Under the pieces are notes generated by a model. That model was not told where the DNA came from, did not search any database, and was given only the letters and a program-made list of their open reading frames with translations. The position numbers and the translations under genes were made by a program. From Diploptera punctata (Eukaryota > Arthropoda > Insecta > Blattodea > Blaberidae), in NCBI GenBank assembly GCA_030220185.1, contig JASPKZ010004568.1, forward strand, positions 310,001 through 374,000: a stretch of DNA of 64,000 nucleotides, written 5' to 3'. Shown piece by piece: positions 29,906 to 41,584 of the stretch. Numbering within the stretch: the first letter of the stretch is position 1; each line of letters begins with the position of its first letter.

Positions 29906-30708
29906 AAGTTTTCGTAGTTGATCCTTGAAGTTCGCACGCTTATCTGTTGTGAAGGCAGTGAGCAAGGCAGTAGTTACTGCCCCAAATTTAAATGGAATCT
30001 TTGTATCACTTCTTTAACCCGGTCGATGAGGGAATAGAGAATATACTGGCGGGTTCAAGTGGACTGCTCCGGTATTTACTGTAGCACCAAGGGAACCACC
30101 GAAACCTTGTTAGAGTAGTTTGTTGAATAGAATAATTTTGCTTTTAGAAGTTCCTGGAAAGGTTAAACGTTTTTAATGTTATGGGTTTAATTTTGTAACT
30201 TTTCCCCATAGAATTTTGAATTTAGAATATTGGGAGTGTTGTTATTTCACTGATGGGAAGTTAGGGGCCTATTCCAACATTTGTCTTAACGCCAAGAGAA
30301 TCCATCGAAACCTTGGCAGAATAGGATTGACTTTAATGAATATGTTCAGAAATGTGGCCAAAATTGGTCAGGACCTTCCGGCTCTTAAAGGTGACTGGCC
30401 GGCAAGAACCTATTTGTCTAATTTTGGGTCGGTTCTTAAGGCGAATAGCCGACCGAAATCGCCTAAATGAGAGTTATCGTCTTCTCAGACGTTAATGCCA
30501 ATGTGGGTTTGACCACTCTGTATCGGTGTGTTTTACACTTGGCCGCTGTTTCATTTTGGAGGATGCAAGTCAGATATCCTGCAGCTTGTTTCCTCGATGT
30601 CTAGGTCCCATGTTAAAATTCGCCATTTTCATTCCAAAATAACATTAGGAACAGATTAGTTGGACGTCGGGCTTTTTTATAGAAGAGATCGTCTACTATA
30701 TGACCGAA

Positions 30709-31665
30709 TTAATGCATTAATGTTGCATCCGGTTCTTGCTCATACGTTGGACATTGATTCCAACATAGGCAATTATTTGTGGTGCCTCTCCTTTTACTTT
30801 CCAGTTTGGGTTTCAAAGGTGTCTGGCACATTGTATCTATCCCCTGTGTGGGCATATTTGTCATCTCTTGGGCAGTTTGAGTGCCTATAGAGAAGCATTG
30901 ATTTTCGTGTCTGGTTTCGACTAAACACAGGTCCTCGGTTTGCGAGGCTTTATTCACATTCCGGGTCTTATATTGCGTGGAGTTTTTACCAACGGCTGCG
31001 ATAGCTGTGACTGAATTGTTAGTTTTTTTGGTACACACTGGTGCTGGAGCTACTGGCTCTACAGGAGTAGTGCCTTCTTTCTTGGCAGCAGGAGCTGACT
31101 CGAGTGGAACTGCCGAAGAAAGTACATTTGTTTTCCTATTTTTTGGATTTTTTTCCCATTCTGGGTCGGGAGGAGACTGTGCGTTGCGCGTTTCCTTGTT
31201 TTTTGACATTCGTCTATATTCCGCTACTTTAACTTTATGAAAGAAAAGTGTGGATATATTGATTGCCTCTCGGGCTTTGGTCCCATCTATTAGGACTGCC
31301 GTGAACATAGGCAGCGGTTCTTTGGTCCTCGCAGAAGTCATATTTGACACTTTAAGGACCCGGTGTCCGAGACTTTCTAAGTCCTCCTGTATGTATGATG
31401 GATCAAATTGAGGGTCGAGCCCTTTTATTACAATTCTCCTTGTTTGGAGTCGTTTTTTCGGTCTTTCTACAAACGGGATATTTCGTTGTTGAAGCAGCCT
31501 TTTATATTTGTCGAGGTCTATCTTTGATGATAGCCTCGCCCTTGTGTCGAGTCTGGATAGATAACAAATTAATGTGCCTGACTCGAATTTGAACTCCTTG
31601 TTCAAGGCTGTCAATTGTGTCGAGAAAACCCGGCGGATCAGCAGTTGAGAGGAGTTATTTGCGCA
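30709..31665 (-). CDS. Jockey-like LINE ORF1 (Gag) with PRE_C2HC-type domain
   Basis: About 301 codons are open from a TTG at 31614, and the frame stays open up to a TGA near 31666, with no ATG found; the true N-terminus is probably lost. Residues about 59-136 (RRIVIKGLDPQFD, ESLGHRVLKVSNM, FFHKVKVAEYRRM) match the RNP-like domain that precedes CCHC zinc knuckles in Jockey-clade Gag proteins. The region after it has no CCHC knuckle; instead it is Ser/Pro/Thr-rich and carries SQTEDL and TQTAQEM. An ORF2 with EN or RT was not found downstream (30650 down to 29000). GC-rich sequence lies upstream. It may be a truncated or non-autonomous element. Confidence 0.65.
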   Translation of the reverse strand, partial: CANNSSQLLIRRVFSTQLTALNKEFKFESGTLICYLSRLDTRARLSSKIDLDKYKRLLQQRNIPFVERPKKRLQTRRIVIKGLDPQFDPSYIQEDLESLGHRVLKVSNMTSARTKEPLPMFTAVLIDGTKAREAINISTLFFHKVKVAEYRRMSKNKETRNAQSPPDPEWEKNPKNRKTNVLSSAVPLESAPAAKKEGTTPVEPVAPAPVCTKKTNNSVTAIAAVGKNSTQYKTRNVNKASQTEDLCLVETRHENQCFSIGTQTAQEMTNMPTQGIDTMCQTPLKPKLESKRRGTTNNCLCWNQCPTYEQEPDATLMH

Positions 31666-32410
31666 GGATCACTGGTCCCGCGACTCCGAGTCTTCAGTCT
31701 CTCCTCTATTAGTTGGTGGAGAGGCAGCGGGCAGGGAGACGAAGAGTGGGGACGCTTCTGAGCTTTGTTGGATTCGATATTTTCGCTGTTTCGCGTTTCT
31801 TATGTTTTTGACTATGCGTTCGCTGCGCGATGAGTGGCGCGAAATGCTGGTTTGAGACTGACGTATCCATTCCTATCCGTTGGGGGTTCTTATTGGGTAG
31901 GGAAATTATTGGTTAACAGGTAAGGAGTCGCCCTGACAAAGACCTTGGGAGAGAGGCCAAGATAGGGGCTGAAGGTAAGGCCTAGTGCTAGTTGGGTACT
32001 GTTACTATTCCTGGAGAAAGGGTGGGCGAAGAACCCACGATCTGAAAGAGAAATGCCGTCAGACAAGTTTAGCACGTAGCAGGCGTTGCTGGCGCCTGCT
32101 TATGCTGTCAGCCAATTGCCGACGATTCACCTCGGTGCAGGGGATAGCGTACTTGAAAGCACGTGGTCACCCTGTGCTGCCGAGCTTCTCTTGCGCTACC
32201 GAATGGCCGGTTGTCCTCACGGTTACTGGACGTCCATCTGCCGCGAAGCTAGACGAATGCAGGACCGATGTGGATAACCTTCTTCCTCAGCTGCTGACGC
32301 TCGATTCCAATCATCCATCTTCAGTATCGGCACCACGAGAGATATTAATTTTTATTTCCTTTTCTAGCCATGAGGTGAGCTCGCGTTGTCCCCTTCCATT
32401 ACTTGAGACC
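31666..32410 (-). other. GC-rich sequence upstream of the Gag ORF
   Basis: Higher GC than its surroundings, with ACGTCC/GGCGC-rich stretches and no recognised protein. It could be the 5' UTR/promoter of the Gag-bearing element, judged only by position. Confidence 0.3.
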
Positions 32411-33170
32411 TTATGATACACTCCCTTGAAATGTTAAATTACAGATCATTGGTAAATTAGTTTATAATTTTGTGGTGGAAAATCTTTGAGGGTATGTTAT
32501 TGGCTGTGACGTCAACGCTAGTCTTAGGACCTTCCATCATTTGAGATTTAGATATATTTGGAACATAAGTTTATGCGACAAGCCCCGGAATCTCGATTAA
32601 TTTGGTAAAAGGCTTGGCTTCCAATATTGATACTAGAACTTTCCGGTGGCTTCTTTTGCCCCTAATAAGTTTGCATCATCCTCTGAGTTTACAAAATTCC
32701 CAGCAATATATTTCCTATTGTATTCAACTGTCCCGCGTACAAGGCTTAAGCATTGTCAGTTCTAACTGGCTGAATAAAATGCATCTAATCCTCTGGACTG
32801 AAAAGGATTCTTTAGATCTTTAACTTGTTGTTTGTGTGTCTCGAGCCCATCAAAATACAATAGAGTGTGTTACAGTCATCAGCCTTTTCCCTACATTACT
32901 CATAACTAAACGTTATTATTTCATCATATTAATTCCACGGGATCATTTACTTTATTGATTAATAATTATATAATTGTATTCTACGTATTTGCTGATTTGT
33001 TTGAATGTAAATAAGGTGTATGTCCGATTATTTTTTTCAGTTACTTAATTAATTAAATATTTATAAATTTATTTTCTCTCTCCCGATTATTAATTATTCG
33101 GTTGCTCTTTTAGGAAGGAGGCTCAGTGAACGTCTGGCCTGAATACCTAGTGACATAACTAAATTGGAGT
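32411..33170. other. Unassigned spacer
   Basis: Nothing recognised on either strand. Confidence 0.4.
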
Positions 33171-33171
33171 C

Positions 33172-33440
33172 CGCCTTGGCGTAGTTGGTTAAGCGAATAT
33201 GTTACAAGCTGCAAGTTTGTTCGAGTTCTTACTAGTCACGCATTTGAAAAAGTGGGTTAAAATTACGGCGGCATTAAGCATCTAACTGAAATGAGTACCT
33301 GGCTAAATTCTGGGTATGAATGTCGTAATGCAAGGCTCACACTATGCTGACATCTGTTGCCGATTGTGTGGAAAGATAGAGCATTTACTACCTACTACCT
33401 CAAGGCTCTCTTAAGGCATGACCTGAAATTACTGTATTTT
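33172..33440 (+). repeat. tRNA-derived SINE, degraded
   Basis: GCCTTGGCGTAGTTGGTTAAGCG is a clear A-box half of a tRNA. The B box (TTCGAGTTCTTAC) is damaged. The body runs through TGAGTACCTGGCTAAATTC and GACATCTGTTGCCGA to a loose end. Confidence 0.55.
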
Positions 33441-33797
33441 GTATTTACTCTTACCTGTCTGTCTGCAACCATACATCGGCTATGTGGGGAAAGGATTTTC
33501 TCTTGCAGGAGTTTCTTAACCAAGCTAACGTAGTTACGATAAGAACAGATATCCGCGAGTGAAAACTTGTTAGATCATACATTCAAAATGACACTTAGTC
33601 AGTGAATAAGGTATTACTTAGATGGAAAATGCCGATTGAGTTTTCCTCAGAACTCTGATATTATTTTCTTTTATGAGCCATGAAGTCTTCAGACTTGAGA
33701 CTCACGGTTAAAGGTCTTCCTAGAGTATTAGTTTGTGTCTTGGATTTTTCCTCACCAAAAATCTATCAACTCCCCTCGGGATTTAACTTTACCTTGT

Positions 33798-33850
33798 ACT
33801 ACTACTACTACTACTGCTACTACTACTATTACTACTACTATTACTACTTA
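33798..33850. repeat. (ACT)n microsatellite
   Basis: About 17 imperfect ACT units. Confidence 0.9.
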
Positions 33851-34935
33851 ATTGAGCTGAAACTGTCAGGAGCACGAACCCTGTTCGTTCGGTCATTCGG
33901 TGGTGACCAGCTATGTTATTTTAATATTTTTTGTATATTTATAATGATTTGTATCTAAATATTCAATCGGTAAGTAGGATAGATAAAAAACGCAAATAAC
34001 AGATCGCTGTTTGCAGCCAGAAGACGGGGGAATAACAGCGGCGTTGAAGCGAGAAGCCATTAGCTACAAAGTGAAGTGGAGTGTACGTTATAACCTCGTG
34101 TTTAGTTTTAGTTTGGCACCTACACTCTGAATCGATTATGGATCTCAACTCTCAAGTCCACAAGTAAACCACAACACCCTGGGAAGCATCTGTGTCCTTA
34201 AAACACGGCTTCAATGTGGTATCCGGCCCTTCGGGGCTCTTCATGCGAACAATACATGTCTCGCAGAACACAAAAGCAAGACTATTCTAGCTATATACCA
34301 CCCAGGAATAATCACACTTCTTTCAATTTAAATAGAATACTTTTCATAATATCAACGCAATGAAGCTGCGTAAACTCAGTACCTTCCTCTGCTATTCGAA
34401 TTTATTATAGAATTATGTAACTTTACGGAAAACGTATTTCTTTTGTCAACTAAATCTCATTTACTGCGAGAAAAAACACAGCGACCGCTAGAGCGATTTT
34501 TAAATTTCCGTTTTCAGGTAAAATCTTATTTCTACTTACCGGATTTAATTTTATTGTAATTTGTTTTTAAAAGTACCTTATAAAATATTTAGTTGCAATC
34601 TATGATACTAACATACATGAGATGAAATAAGGTACACTTGAAGAATCAGTAATAACAATAATAATAATAATAATAATAATAATATTAATAATAATAAATT
34701 TGTTTCGTTGATTTTTGGATAATAGCTTCGTTAGTTTTGTTATAATCAGAATTACAGGAGTTTTGTTGCTAAAAATTTAATATTTTGGCCGTTAGAGCTA
34801 CTTTTTTAAAGTATTCGCCTATTTGGTGGTCAACGAACTTGACCTTACTTTTCTTAATTAATTGCAATGTCCAGAGTTTGGTTCCGAAAAAATATATATC
34901 GCGCTGATAAGAGCTTTAGGTAACACATACACGCT

Positions 34936-34970
<35 letters not shown>

Positions 34971-35060
34971 GAGCGTGTGTGTGTAGTAGGGTGAAATAAA
35001 TGTCTGCCGACATATTTTCACATTTTGCTCAGGGATATTTTCTGAGTGTTATGAGAAAAT
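33851..35060. other. Unassigned spacer with (AAT)n and (TA)n
   Basis: (AAT)n at about 34653-34697 and (TA)n at about 34939-34968. A copy of the AATCGCTCTAG motif lies in reverse complement near 34490. No ORF recognised. Confidence 0.4.
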
Positions 35061-35067
35061 AGTCCCG

Positions 35068-35390
35068 CACACTAGCCGAGTGATTAAGGCAAGAAGCCTT
35101 GGCGCAAAGCTAAGGGACTTGCGCTAGTTCGAGTCTCCATGGGGGAAGAAATTTTCGCTAGAAATTTCGGAGAGTATAGGACCAGTGCCCACCCAGCATC
35201 ATGAAGCATTTGGGTAGCTACAATAAGTAGCGATTCCAGGTAGAGAAGACCAACTATAACGGCTGGGGGACCCGACATGCTGACCACATATCACCCCTAC
35301 ACTCGCTAGATGATCGTCTATCTCTCGATTGACACATGTAGATGGGAGGTCAGCAGCCGGCTAGTAGGTTAAGAGCCTTATAGGCCTGTC
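35068..35390 (+). repeat. SINE with Ser/Leu-type tRNA head
   Basis: TAGCCGAGTGATTAAGGC is the D-arm typical of class II (Ser/Leu) tRNAs. A long variable-arm-like segment and CTAGTTCGAGTCTCCATGGG follow. The body has ACCAGTGCCCACCCAGCAT, AATAAGTAGCG and CTGGGGGACCCGACATGCTG. Copies: 38598-38845 (headless) and 39442-39776 (minus). Confidence 0.8.
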
Positions 35391-35739
35391 GCGCTTGGAG
35401 TTGGAGTTATAAGAACATAACTGTTTCCGGTGTCTTATTGCCGAGTAACGTAATATTTTAGTTTTGATCTTGGTCATTTTTTGTAATTGTTTACTCGGAA
35501 TTGTGGCACCAACATGATGGAACGCCAGCAGATTTTGCAGTGAATGCTAGGGAATATATTGATGAAGAGTTTGGTAAAGATGAATTGGTCTGGTCACCAG
35601 TTCGCCTATGGAGTTTTTCTTCAGGTGTAACGCGAAGAACCTGGTATACGTGAATGCTATTAAATCGTGAATGAACGTGATTGCCAAGATTGTAGCAGAC
35701 GCTACGATGTTCGCCAATGTGATCTCCGGGTAGCATCCC

Positions 35740-35905
35740 TGACTCATGTGTAGCGGGCACGATTTCCTTCCCCGATCGGGATAAGTTTCGAGAGCTATGT
35801 ATTCTTTCGGAGTTTTAATCACCTGAAAGACGAATGTCAAGAAACTCTATGACCCAATCGTTCACCATACGTATCTGGCCATTATTATCATATCCGCTAT
35901 ATTAA
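35740..35905 (+). repeat. Degraded SINE body
   Basis: CACCTGAAAGACGAATGTCA and ATCTGGCCATTATTATCAT align with AACTGTAAGACAAATGTCA and ATATGGCCATCATCATCAT of the SINE at 22977-23250. Confidence 0.55.
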
Positions 35906-36340
35906 GTATAAATGTATGATTAATGGTATGTTTCGTCTAAATGTTCGTGTTGTCTACGATGTGGCCTGGAATTGAACACATCACTCACAGAGGAGGCCAT
36001 CCATGTCCTTATTGGTACAAAAAAGTATATTTAATCGTCGCCTTGTCGAGCCAATGTAGGATCCGAGCGACGTGACCATGTAAATGTACCTTTAAAGTAG
36101 AGAAGCGTAAGATGATATAGTACAGGACAGACTATGGTATATTCTAGAAAAATCAGCAGCAAGCAGATCCGCGTCTGCGCTTGACGTTCCCGGCGAACGG
36201 GATCCGCTTCAGACAAACACTCCAGTACTCCCTGACGTTCATTATCTGTACCTGTTTTCTCTATTTTCCCTGCCCTCAAAGTTATTAAGCAATATGAATG
36301 ATTGAATTTTAATTCGCGTACCATGTTCACCGAGAGCTTG
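35906..36340. other. Unassigned spacer
   Basis: No gene recognised; ends at a (TA)n run (36341-36380). Confidence 0.4.
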
Positions 36341-36385
<45 letters not shown>

Positions 36386-36447
36386 GCTCTAAAATTTCCC
36401 TTACAAACTTATAGGTCTAATAGAGGGAACTGTTGATAATATTTAGC

Positions 36448-37211
36448 CCTGGAACCTGACGGTTAAACTTTGCTTCAATATTCCTGGTTGTGGGGGTCAC
36501 AGTGACCCCTCATATAATTTTAGTTCTAGAACGTGTTTATTTCAATAGAATTTGTATAAGGTTTTCAACCTTATCATATTATGCTTTGTAATAAATTAAA
36601 CTTCCATATTTAATACCATTGATCAGACCATTAAAGGTCAGGGATTACATATCTAATTAACTATATAACTATTTCACATTATAACATTAGCTCAGCAGAG
36701 GGATGTATGGAGAGCTTATGCAGCGCAGTCATGAACCTACAAGTTCAATGGAGCCAGTGAGTTAGTAGGTTAGTTACTTATCACTTCTATTTACAAGTTC
36801 ACTTATTTCATCACTTGTGAGCCATTTATTTGTAGATGCCATTCTAAAAATTAAAATAAAATAAAAACTATCAATTAATTACAACGAATTATTGTTTCAC
36901 TAACATATATAATTACTATATAATTGAAAGACTTCCCTGCCTATAGGCCTAATCACGAAATTAAGTATAAAAAACACACATTATTTCCTGACGGTGGGGT
37001 TTGTATGACCCCAACTACTACCGTAACAAATATTTCCTCTCCTTCTTGTTAACTCTTTAACGGAAACTCATAAAATTCTCACAGCTTAAAGAACAAGGTT
37101 AGAATTGAATTCTCACAAAGCTGTGACAGAGTGGTTCAGAAAGTACGCATGTTCAGATGAATAAAAATATCCTGGGTCGTCATGACCCCACCATCAGGTA
37201 CCAGGGTGATA
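36448..37211. mobile_element. Inner TIR element with GGGGTCA/TGACCCC motifs
   Basis: Bounded by CCCTGGAACCTGACGG (36448) and, inverted, CCCTGGTACCTGATGG (minus strand from 37211), inserted inside the left arm of the outer element. Internal GGGGTCACAGTGACCCC (about 36495) and ATGACCCCA motifs resemble subterminal motifs of piggyBac-like elements, but no TTAA duplication is visible. It contains an L-C 3' end. Confidence 0.55.
36675..36780 (+). pseudogene. LINE L-C 3'-end fragment
   Basis: TTAGCTCAGCAGAGGGATGT, GGAGAGCTTATGC and GCAGTCATGAACCTAC correspond to the L-C codons ALAQDRDVWRAYVRAAMNLRV, followed by a tail of AGTTAGTAGGTTAG type. Confidence 0.75.
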
Positions 37212-37814
37212 ATTGGAAACCATGTCCTGAAACTTGCCGTTTCAGTGCTACAGCCATTTGAAAACAAGCATTGCCTGAACGTACGTCACGTATCTCAACA
37301 AGTAATAGCTTCGCGATTCGTCTAAACCGAAAATTTCCGTATCGAGTATTCCAAGAATTGGTATTTTTGTTTCAAAAATATCAAAAAATTTTCGAAATTT
37401 TGAAAACAGCAATAATTGATTCTGGAGCGCGTATCAGAGATTATTAATGCAAGTCATGAATCAGTTTCCATTTAGTTTGTTTGGTTATTAATGAGTTGAA
37501 TTGTAAAACAAGTGATGTACTGTGTCACGCCTCATAATAAATTACGAGTAAAAGTGTTCGCGTTAAAGACATGTTTTCAAACGGCTGTAGACGGAAACGG
37601 TAAGTTTCTGGACATAGTTTCCAATTCTAAATATTATCAACTCAGTCCCCTCTACAAGTGCTAGAAGTTTGTAATATAATTATATATATATATATATATA
37701 TATCCAACTTGTAAAGCAATAATCCATTTAGTACACTGCTAAATATAACTTGTTCTTGTGGTTCAATGGCAGGTAGAGGAACAGATGAGAAAAATGCATA
37801 TTATTGAAAGTCTG

Positions 37815-38175
37815 TAATATGAAATTGTAGACTTCAAAAAGGCATACGTTCAATTAAGAAGGAGAAGTTGTATAATAACCTGCTGACATCGGTATTAATA
37901 AAAAATGTTAGTTAGACATATTCCAATATGTCTAAATGGCACAAATATTAGGGTGCTGGTAAGCAAACTGTTTTCAGATAAGTTACTTTTGAATTTCACA
38001 ATGAGTTCAAGCAAGGATATGCAACTATTTCTCCACTTTTCAATTTTGTACTAAAGTATTCCATAAAATCTTTTCAAGACAAAGTATACGAATAACTTAA
38101 TGATATTAGTAAGTTGTTGATATATGTTCATTATGTAGTATTAATAGGCGATATTGAGGAGAACTATTATTAAGA
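37815..38175 (+). pseudogene. LINE L-C fragment, highly degraded
   Basis: VDFKKAYVQLRRRSC, then remnants of LIRMCLNGTNIRV, of NGLKQGDA...LLHFSIL (motif B) and of YADDVVLIGD (as YMFIM*Y**AI). Nearly every block has a stop or frameshift; this is one of the older L-C copies in the window. Confidence 0.65.
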
Positions 38176-38209
38176 AATTGGAGCTACATATCTTTATTGT
38201 GGGGTATTT

Positions 38210-38560
38210 TTCTTAATTATTATATTTTGTTTTTCTAAGTTATCTTTCAAATGTTCGACAGCTTGGCCAATTGCACACGTACAATAATTTGCTTTAAATA
38301 TGTCAAGAGCTGCAGATATAGGTTTTAACATATTTAATAAAAAATCTGCATCACGCTTAAGTTGAAAGACACGTTTTTTGAATACGAATTTTGAATTTTG
38401 TGTCTGTTCTCTTCACAAATTTTCATGAACGTATCCAAATGTTATGTATGCAATGAGATAATCCACAAATGTGTCTGTATTACATATTATGGCAACATGA
38501 CTGTCCCTACATTTTTTAATTTATCATTTACAAAATTATTGATACCTAAATCTTTTAGAA
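38210..38560 (-). pseudogene. hAT-type transposase fragment
   Basis: On the minus strand the blocks LKRDADFLLNMLKPISAALD and CTCAIGQAVEHLKDNLEKQN read open together (about 38225-38375) and resemble the 'LKPIxxALDxxQxDxCTxxxAVExWKDL' region of hAT/ZBED-like transposases. Upstream pieces (VNDKLKNVGTVMLP, TFMKICEENRHKIQN) are frameshifted. No catalytic residues can be assigned. Confidence 0.42.
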
Positions 38561-38597
38561 TTTTACATTTTCTTTAATACGTGGAGTATTTTTCATA

Positions 38598-38845
38598 TAT
38601 TTTCTCATGGAATGTTCGGCCAGTATGGGACCGGTGCCCACCCAACATCGTGAGGAATTTGGGTAGCTGCAATAAGTAGCGGCTCCAGGTTGAGAAAACC
38701 AGCTATAAAGGCAGGGGGACACGACATCCTGACCACATGATACCCATATACTGACTGGATATTCGTCTACCTCTGTGATTAACATATGTGGATGTGAGGC
38801 TGGCAGGCCAATCGCTTTTTGTCCTGTCACGCCATGGAGTTAGAG
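38598..38845 (+). repeat. SINE (Ser/Leu-type), headless copy
   Basis: Body sequence matching 35150-35390: GGACCGGTGCCCACCCAACA, AATAAGTAGCGGCTCCAGG, GGGGGACACGACATCCTG. The tRNA head is missing. Confidence 0.75.
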
Positions 38846-39064
38846 TAGTAGATGGTTCAAAAAACAGAGCCAGAACAATCTTAAGTATAATCACATTAAA
38901 GTCTTGACGATTCTTAGGATCATCTCTCCTTTTTTTATACATATTACTTGGATTATCAATTACAAAACTTCTGACTATCTACAGTTCAATGCTCTCTCAT
39001 TCTTTTCATAGACTCTATAGCAATTTCAGTCTTATAATCTAGAGTGTGGTGGTAACCTAATGTA

Positions 39065-40227
39065 TACTTACTTACTCACTGGCACTATCGAACCCGTAGG
39101 TTCATGGCCGCTCGGACATAACCTCTCCATACATCCCTATCCTGAGCTAATGCTTTCCAATCATTCCCTGTATAATCTACTTCCCTCAAATCATAGTTAA
39201 TGTTGTTCTCCCACCTCATTCTAGGTCTACCAACTGGGCGTTTTCCCTCTGGCTTTCCTACAAGAAGCTTCCATGCACGTCTTTCATTCCCCATACGTGC
39301 AACATGTCCTGCCCATCGCAGTCTACGAGACTTAACTGTTCTTATTATATCTGGCTACCTTTAAAGGTCATGTAGTTCATTGTTATGTAGTCTTCTCCAT
39401 TCACCTGTCTCTTCATCTCTCTTTGGTCCAAAAATTTTCCTCCGATTGAGGGTCTTTCCACTTTTCAGCGGTTGCCCTTTTTTACCAGCCAGCTGCTGGC
39501 CCTTCACATCCACATGTGTCAATCACCGAGGTAGATGATCAACAGCCAGTGTAGGGGTGACATGTGGTTAGCATGTCGAGTCCCCCAGCCGTTATAGCTG
39601 GTTCCTCAACCTGGAGCCGCTACTTATTGTAGCTACCCAATTGCCTCACGATGCTGGGTGGGCAGCGGTCCCAGACTGGCCGAAATACCATGAGAAAATT
39701 TCTTCCCCCATGGAGACTCGAACCAGCGCAAGTCCCGTAGCTCTGCGCCAAGGCTTCCTACCTTAACCGCTCGGCTAAGAACTTTATTCTCAAATACTTG
39801 TAATCTCCTTTCCTCCCTTAAAGTAAGAGTCCATGTTTCGCACCCACATAATATAACTGGTAGAATAATAGTTTTATATATTTTCAGCTTAACGTTTTTT
39901 GAAAGGAGTTGGGACATCAAAAGTCTCTGCAATGCATAATAGCATGCATTTCCAGAATTGAGCCTATGTTTAATTTCTTTGTGCATTTCATTCCTATTTG
40001 TGATTATTGTTCCTAGGTATCTGAATTCAGCCACTTCCTCAAAATTTCCCTCATTTGTCATTAGCTGTCCATTTCCATTATATACTGAATTTCTACGTGT
40101 GGCCATATATTTAGTTTTATTGATATTTACTTCCAGTCCCAATTCCTTAGTGTTACTCAATAGTGTGTGCGTGTTGGTCTTTAGTATCTCCTCGCTATCG
40201 GCCAGTAGTACTACATCATCAGCATAA
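39065..40227 (-). pseudogene. LINE L-C copy interrupted by a SINE
   Basis: Minus strand from FYADDVVLLADSEEIL (about 40180-40225) through NINKTKYMATRRNS, SGNACYYALQRLLMSQLLSKNV, LPVILCGCETWTL, the SINE insertion (39442-39776) and IFGPKRDEETGEWRR to VARMGNERRAWKLLVGKPEG...RAAMNLRVR (39085-39300). 5'-truncated immediately before motif C. The tail reads CTTACTTACTCAC (39067-39079). Confidence 0.9.
39442..39776 (-). mobile_element. SINE (Ser/Leu-type) inserted in L-C
   Basis: The minus strand starts AGCCGAGCGGTTAAGGTAGGA (tRNA head), followed by CGCTGGTTCGAGTCTCCATG (B box) and the body with CCCACCCAGCATCGTGAGGC. Flanking L-C sequence TTTTCCT / AAGAACTTTATTC is continuous when the SINE is removed (compare 49310-49340). 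No target duplication beyond CT is visible. Confidence 0.85.
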
Positions 40228-40399
40228 AACCTAATGTATAAGTTGTGTTTTATCTGTTCACGACACACACAATAATTACTTGTTCGTTATGAATATTTGA
40301 CCAGCCATTCTATGTTTTCACTCATATCAAGAAACATTCATCTTGATCACTCTTATAAATACCTTGAAGAAGAGATCCAGCATGAATTGGGGCATGGAA

Positions 40400-40585
40400 A
40401 CTTGTTTTATTAAAACCAGAGGAAAAGTGTCCAGTAGGTATGCCAAGAGTAAGGTGGGAGAATAGCAATAACCATGATATGCGGGAGGTAATTGAAAAAC
40501 ATTAGCTCGAGAGAGGGATGTATGGAAAGATTATGTCCGCACGGTCATGAACCTTCTTGCTCGATTTAGCCAGTGAATTAGTTAT
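40400..40585 (+). pseudogene. LINE L-C 3'-end fragment
   Basis: EEKCPVGMPRVRWENSNNHDM followed by the GGATGTATGGAAAG and CGGTCATGAACC 3' end and a TGAATTAGTT tail; matches the L-C C-terminus RPVGRPRMRWENN. Confidence 0.78.
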
Positions 40586-40739
40586 TATATTTATAGGGTT
40601 GAATATTTTTGTCTCTATTAATTTAGTACATATTTAGGTAATATGAAAATAAAAAAAAAAGTTTACGAATGGCACCAGGTCATCTTTATGACATTTATGG
40701 TATTCTGGTAGCATTGGCAGAATTGTAAACCTTCTTAAG

Positions 40740-40965
40740 TTGGGACGCCTGAAAGGCGGATTTACGTTACCCCGATGATATGATGGGTGATGAATGACAA
40801 TGAAGATCCAAAAGAGTCCTTAAATCTAAACTTAACACAAATCCAGATCATTGGCGATCACAGGAATAATTCTCTTTAACACAAAATCCTGACCGGAAAT
40901 CGAACGCGGGACCCCCTGAAATGTAGATAGAAGCTGTGATATATAGCCAATGAGTCTGATCAAAA
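40740..40965 (-). repeat. tRNA-derived SINE
   Basis: The minus strand carries CATTGGCTATATATCACAGC (A-box region), CCCGCGTTCGATTTCCGG (B box) and a body with TTATTCCTGTGATCGCC. Body motifs (ATTCCTGTGAT, GTAACGYAAMTCCG) recall the SINE at 61450-61690. Confidence 0.5.
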
Positions 40966-41329
40966 ATGTAATAATTTTAATTGATTTTTCAAAAAACAAT
41001 ACTTTTAAAATATCTAGCTTACTTATTTTATTGGATTTATGATACGGATTCATCGTTGCGATTTCCGAATAGTGTCGCTGTCACCAATAGGCCTACTCAG
41101 CGGGACGGGTTTGAGACCCTTTCGAAGACAAATATCTTGAGAAATGCTTGTTTTTCTTTCGAGGTGTTTTTTCACGTGCAAGAAACATGAAGGCCCAAAC
41201 GCTCCTTGAACATAATCTGACCATCATAATCATCATTATGATATTCAACATGTTTACTATGAATATGTGAATGAATTGTGTGGTTGGTCCTAATGTTCGT
41301 GTTGTCTCGGAAGATGCTCTGTTTTGAGA

Positions 41330-41440
41330 TGAAATTTTCCAGTAGGCAGGCCAAGAATAACATGAAAAAAATAATATGATTTTAAGGAGGTGAATTATTC
41401 AGAGAATGTTTGGAAAATATTAGCTTAAGGTAACATATTC
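41330..41440 (+). pseudogene. LINE L-C 3'-end fragment
   Basis: TCCAGTAGGCAGGCCAAGAA (PVGRPR codons), then GGAGGTGAATTATTCAGAGA (EVDYTEN codons); very degraded. Confidence 0.6.
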
Positions 41441-41584
41441 TTAAAAATAATCGATTCCGGCAACTTACGGGCCTGAGAACATTGGAACCAGAGGCAAGAT
41501 TATTTTAATCATTATTCTTAATACTTGGGCTGTGTAATCTGCTATATTATTATTGCTATTATTATTATTATTATTTGATTGCAG

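Larger units (their letters stand above)
36384..37690. mobile_element. Outer foldback/TIR element with ~110-bp arms
   Basis: The left arm TTACAAACTTATAGG...GTTGATAATATTTAG (36401-36447) continues after an inserted element as AATTGGAAACCATGTCC...CATTTGAAAAC (37216-37268). The right arm is the reverse complement (about 37573-37675: GTTTTCAAACGGCTGTAG...CTAAATATTATCAAC...GAAGTTTGTAA). Both ends abut (TA)n. No ORF. Superfamily not assignable. Confidence 0.65.
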
